Shown: positions 62,864-64,000 of the stretch, one piece after another
How the letters are laid out: each line of letters begins with the position of its first letter
Position numbering within the stretch: the first letter of the stretch is position 1
DNA from: G963676655 sp963676655
GTDB lineage: Bacteria > Verrucomicrobiota > Lentisphaeria > Victivallales > Victivallaceae
Assembly (NCBI GenBank): GCA_963676655.2
Contig: CAXXKX010000003.1
Location: 4,402,001 to 4,466,000, forward strand
DNA: 64,000 nt
Direction: 5' to 3'
Notes under the pieces: generated by a model
What the model saw: only the letters and a program-made list of their open reading frames with translations
Told to the model about the DNA's origin: nothing
The model's database searches: none
Position numbers and translations under genes: made by a program

Positions 62864-62885
62864 TTCAACCTTCAACCTTCAACTT
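62864..62885 (-). repeat. Heptanucleotide repeat at a gene end
   Basis: TTCAACC, TTCAACC, TTCAACT follow in direct tandem. The TGA stop codon of the mutarotase-like gene (62879-62881) lies within the third copy. Identical heptamers occur at 56433-56453. Confidence 0.6.
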
Positions 62886-63751
62886 ATTATGGTTGTCAAA
62901 GTGTGTGATTGGCCCGGTTTGACGCTTCTGGCGTCGTTTTGGGCGTTAGTTGTTTCAATGCAAACCATTTCCGGGTATTCGCTGTCGCCGTAATCCGGCA
63001 TTCTAGCCGCTTTCTCAATCCACGGATTCCAGACCACGGTAGATTTGCTGCCCTGCTTGGCGATAGATATTTTACGCTCAAACCCTGGATCGTCAATGGT
63101 GCATGTAGCGTCGGTATTGAGATAGACATTGTCGAATTCTTCAGTTATTTTTATTGCGCCGTCCTGAGTTTTCTCCGTATCTACCAACGTATCGAGGAAA
63201 CGGGTGTTTTCCAGTCCGGAGATTGTGATATCCGCGACATTTGAGACCGCGAAATAATTGTGCAGCGCGGCGGTAAAACATAATTCCTCATCACCGGTGT
63301 TTTCAACAATCAGTGAGACGGTCAATTTTTCCGCCACTTCAACTTTGATTTGCGCTTTAAAGGCATAATCCCACATCTTGCGGGTGCAGGGATTGTCGTT
63401 CAGTTCCAGAACGATATATGCGCCGCCGTTTTCCAGTTCGCCGGTTTCCACCACTTCCCATTCGGATATACGGGCAAAACCGTGTGACGGCAGTTCTTTA
63501 TTCCATGAGCAACCACCGAACCAGGGCCAGCAGACCGGGATGCCGCCGCGAATCGGCTTGCCGGGTTCGTACCAGCTTTTTTTGCTGCACCAGAGCAGAT
63601 CTTTTTTGCCGTTCGGGACATAACTCAGGACGTGGGCGCCGTGCAGTGTTACTTGTGCTGTTGCCATCGGCGTGGTTATTTCGGCCATCATCAAACCGCC
63701 GGAGCCGGGTACGAACTTAATCTTATTTTCAATTTCAAATTGCTTCATCAT
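62879..63751 (-). CDS. D-hexose-6-phosphate mutarotase-like (aldose 1-epimerase family)
   Basis: 290 residues. TLHGAHVLSYVP, RGGIPVCWPWFG and LPSHGFARISEWEV are signatures of the YeaD/hexose-phosphate mutarotase subgroup. The catalytic His is in ALHNYFAV and the Glu in a MVCIETTNA strand. It interconverts alpha and beta anomers of hexose 6-phosphates in the cytoplasm. Its end overlaps the heptamer repeat. It is probably co-transcribed with galactokinase. Normal length for the family. Confidence 0.9.
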   Translation of the reverse strand: MMKQFEIENKIKFVPGSGGLMMAEITTPMATAQVTLHGAHVLSYVPNGKKDLLWCSKKSWYEPGKPIRGGIPVCWPWFGGCSWNKELPSHGFARISEWEVVETGELENGGAYIVLELNDNPCTRKMWDYAFKAQIKVEVAEKLTVSLIVENTGDEELCFTAALHNYFAVSNVADITISGLENTRFLDTLVDTEKTQDGAIKITEEFDNVYLNTDATCTIDDPGFERKISIAKQGSKSTVVWNPWIEKAARMPDYGDSEYPEMVCIETTNAQNDARSVKPGQSHTLTTIIS

Positions 63752-63768
63752 TAGTCTCTCTCATTTTA

Positions 63769-63796
63769 GGATTCAAATAGCTGATTACTTGAATCC
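63769..63796. promoter_or_regulatory. Hairpin upstream of the mutarotase gene
   Basis: GGATTCAA (63769-63776) and TTGAATCC (63789-63796) form a perfect 8-bp stem in the 139-base gap between the MBL-fold gene and the mutarotase gene. It could stop or attenuate transcription from the upstream gene. A GC-rich part with GGCTTTCAGCC and a heptamer run follow in the same gap. Confidence 0.4.
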
Positions 63797-63866
63797 CACA
63801 TTTTAAATTATCGCTATGCTTCGGCTTTCAGCCGGCCTCTACGGCTTCGCTTTCATCCTAATTTCT

Positions 63867-63887
63867 AATTCTTAATTCTTAATTCTT
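63867..63887 (-). repeat. Heptanucleotide repeat directly after an MBL-fold gene stop
   Basis: AATTCTT occurs three times in direct tandem (63867-63873, 63874-63880, 63881-63887), three bases from the stop of the MBL-fold gene. The heptamer is different from TTCAACC, but the period and position match. Confidence 0.55.
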
Positions 63888-63890
63888 AAT

Positions 63891-64000
63891 TTAACCAAGG
63901 TACGGGTTACATTTTTTTTCCGCGCCGATAGTCGTGCCCGGACCGTGTCCCGGATAAACTTTCAGGTCATCCGGCAGGATCATCAGTTCGTTTTTGATTG
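63891..64000 (-). CDS. MBL-fold metallohydrolase (hydroxyacylglutathione hydrolase-like), C-terminal part
   Basis: The last 35 codons of a gene that begins beyond the window. The visible peptide has LKVYPGHGPGTTIG, the conserved last metal-histidine segment of glyoxalase II-like MBL-fold proteins, then EKKCNPYLG and TAA at 63891-63893. These are cytoplasmic zinc hydrolases of thioesters or related substrates. It is upstream of the mutarotase gene on the same strand. Confidence 0.88.
   Translation of the reverse strand, partial: IKNELMILPDDLKVYPGHGPGTTIGAEKKCNPYLG

Overview
The window looks like a chromosomal segment of a polysaccharide-degrading bacterium of the PVC group, most likely Lentisphaerota (Victivallales-like). 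The best single clue is a secreted prepilin-type protein at 29.5 kb. It has a short basic leader running straight into FTLIE without the usual glycine, and a perfect H-X9-DG motif near its C-terminus; both traits are common in Lentisphaerota and Planctomycetota. Large secreted lyases and glycosidases, GntR-LacI hybrid regulators, PVC-style Ser/Thr kinases, and corrinoid and UroD-family proteins fit the same picture. No rRNA, tRNA or CRISPR array was seen. The taxonomic call is an inference from gene style, not from a marker-gene search.

Layout. 0-6.7 kb: the 3' end of a five-bladed propeller glycosidase, a small membrane protein, then a minus-strand block of corrinoid protein, strong terminator, corrinoid-activating ferredoxin/ATPase (RACo type) and GH2 glycosidase. 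7-17 kb: housekeeping and mixed genes (rpmF-plsX, a RAYT transposase, M32 carboxypeptidase, a LolC/E-type permease, rubrerythrin, ACT protein, prmA), ending with a tightly coupled pair of a Cys-motif protein and a radical SAM/SPASM enzyme. 17-39 kb: accessory catabolic region with a hybrid histidine kinase, a family 8 polysaccharide lyase with its GntR-LacI regulator, a NodB-type deacetylase, a frameshifted second GntR-LacI regulator behind a consensus promoter and an 18-bp palindromic operator, the prepilin-like protein, a large secreted putative glycosidase, a heparinase II/III-like lyase, a UroD-family methyltransferase-like protein, a ceramidase-like hydrolase and an AraC regulator.

40-58 kb: large surface or regulatory proteins. 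These are a 1238-residue HEAT-repeat protein with an EF-hand esterase, a tail-anchored leucine-rich-repeat protein, a GT-C membrane glycosyltransferase, a Ser/Thr kinase translationally coupled to a 480-residue partner, two further esterases, a YihY/BrkB membrane protein and a potassium-channel-like protein. 58.8-59.8 kb: ten tandem copies of a GC-rich 97-bp unit, each with two potential hairpins, apparently non-coding. 60-64 kb: a minus-strand run of MBL-fold hydrolase (partial), hexose-phosphate mutarotase-like protein, galactokinase, DnaQ-type exonuclease and a SirB1-like protein.

Working together: extracellular lyases, deacetylases and esterases would break down complex acidic or acylated glycans. 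GH2 and galactokinase-type enzymes would handle the sugars. The corrinoid protein, its reductive activator and the UroD-family protein hint at methyl-group removal linked to sugar catabolism, which is the most interesting functional hypothesis here. The other leading candidates for undescribed biology are the radical SAM/Cys-protein pair, the lyase with an internal signal-peptide-like segment, and the 97-bp tandem array.
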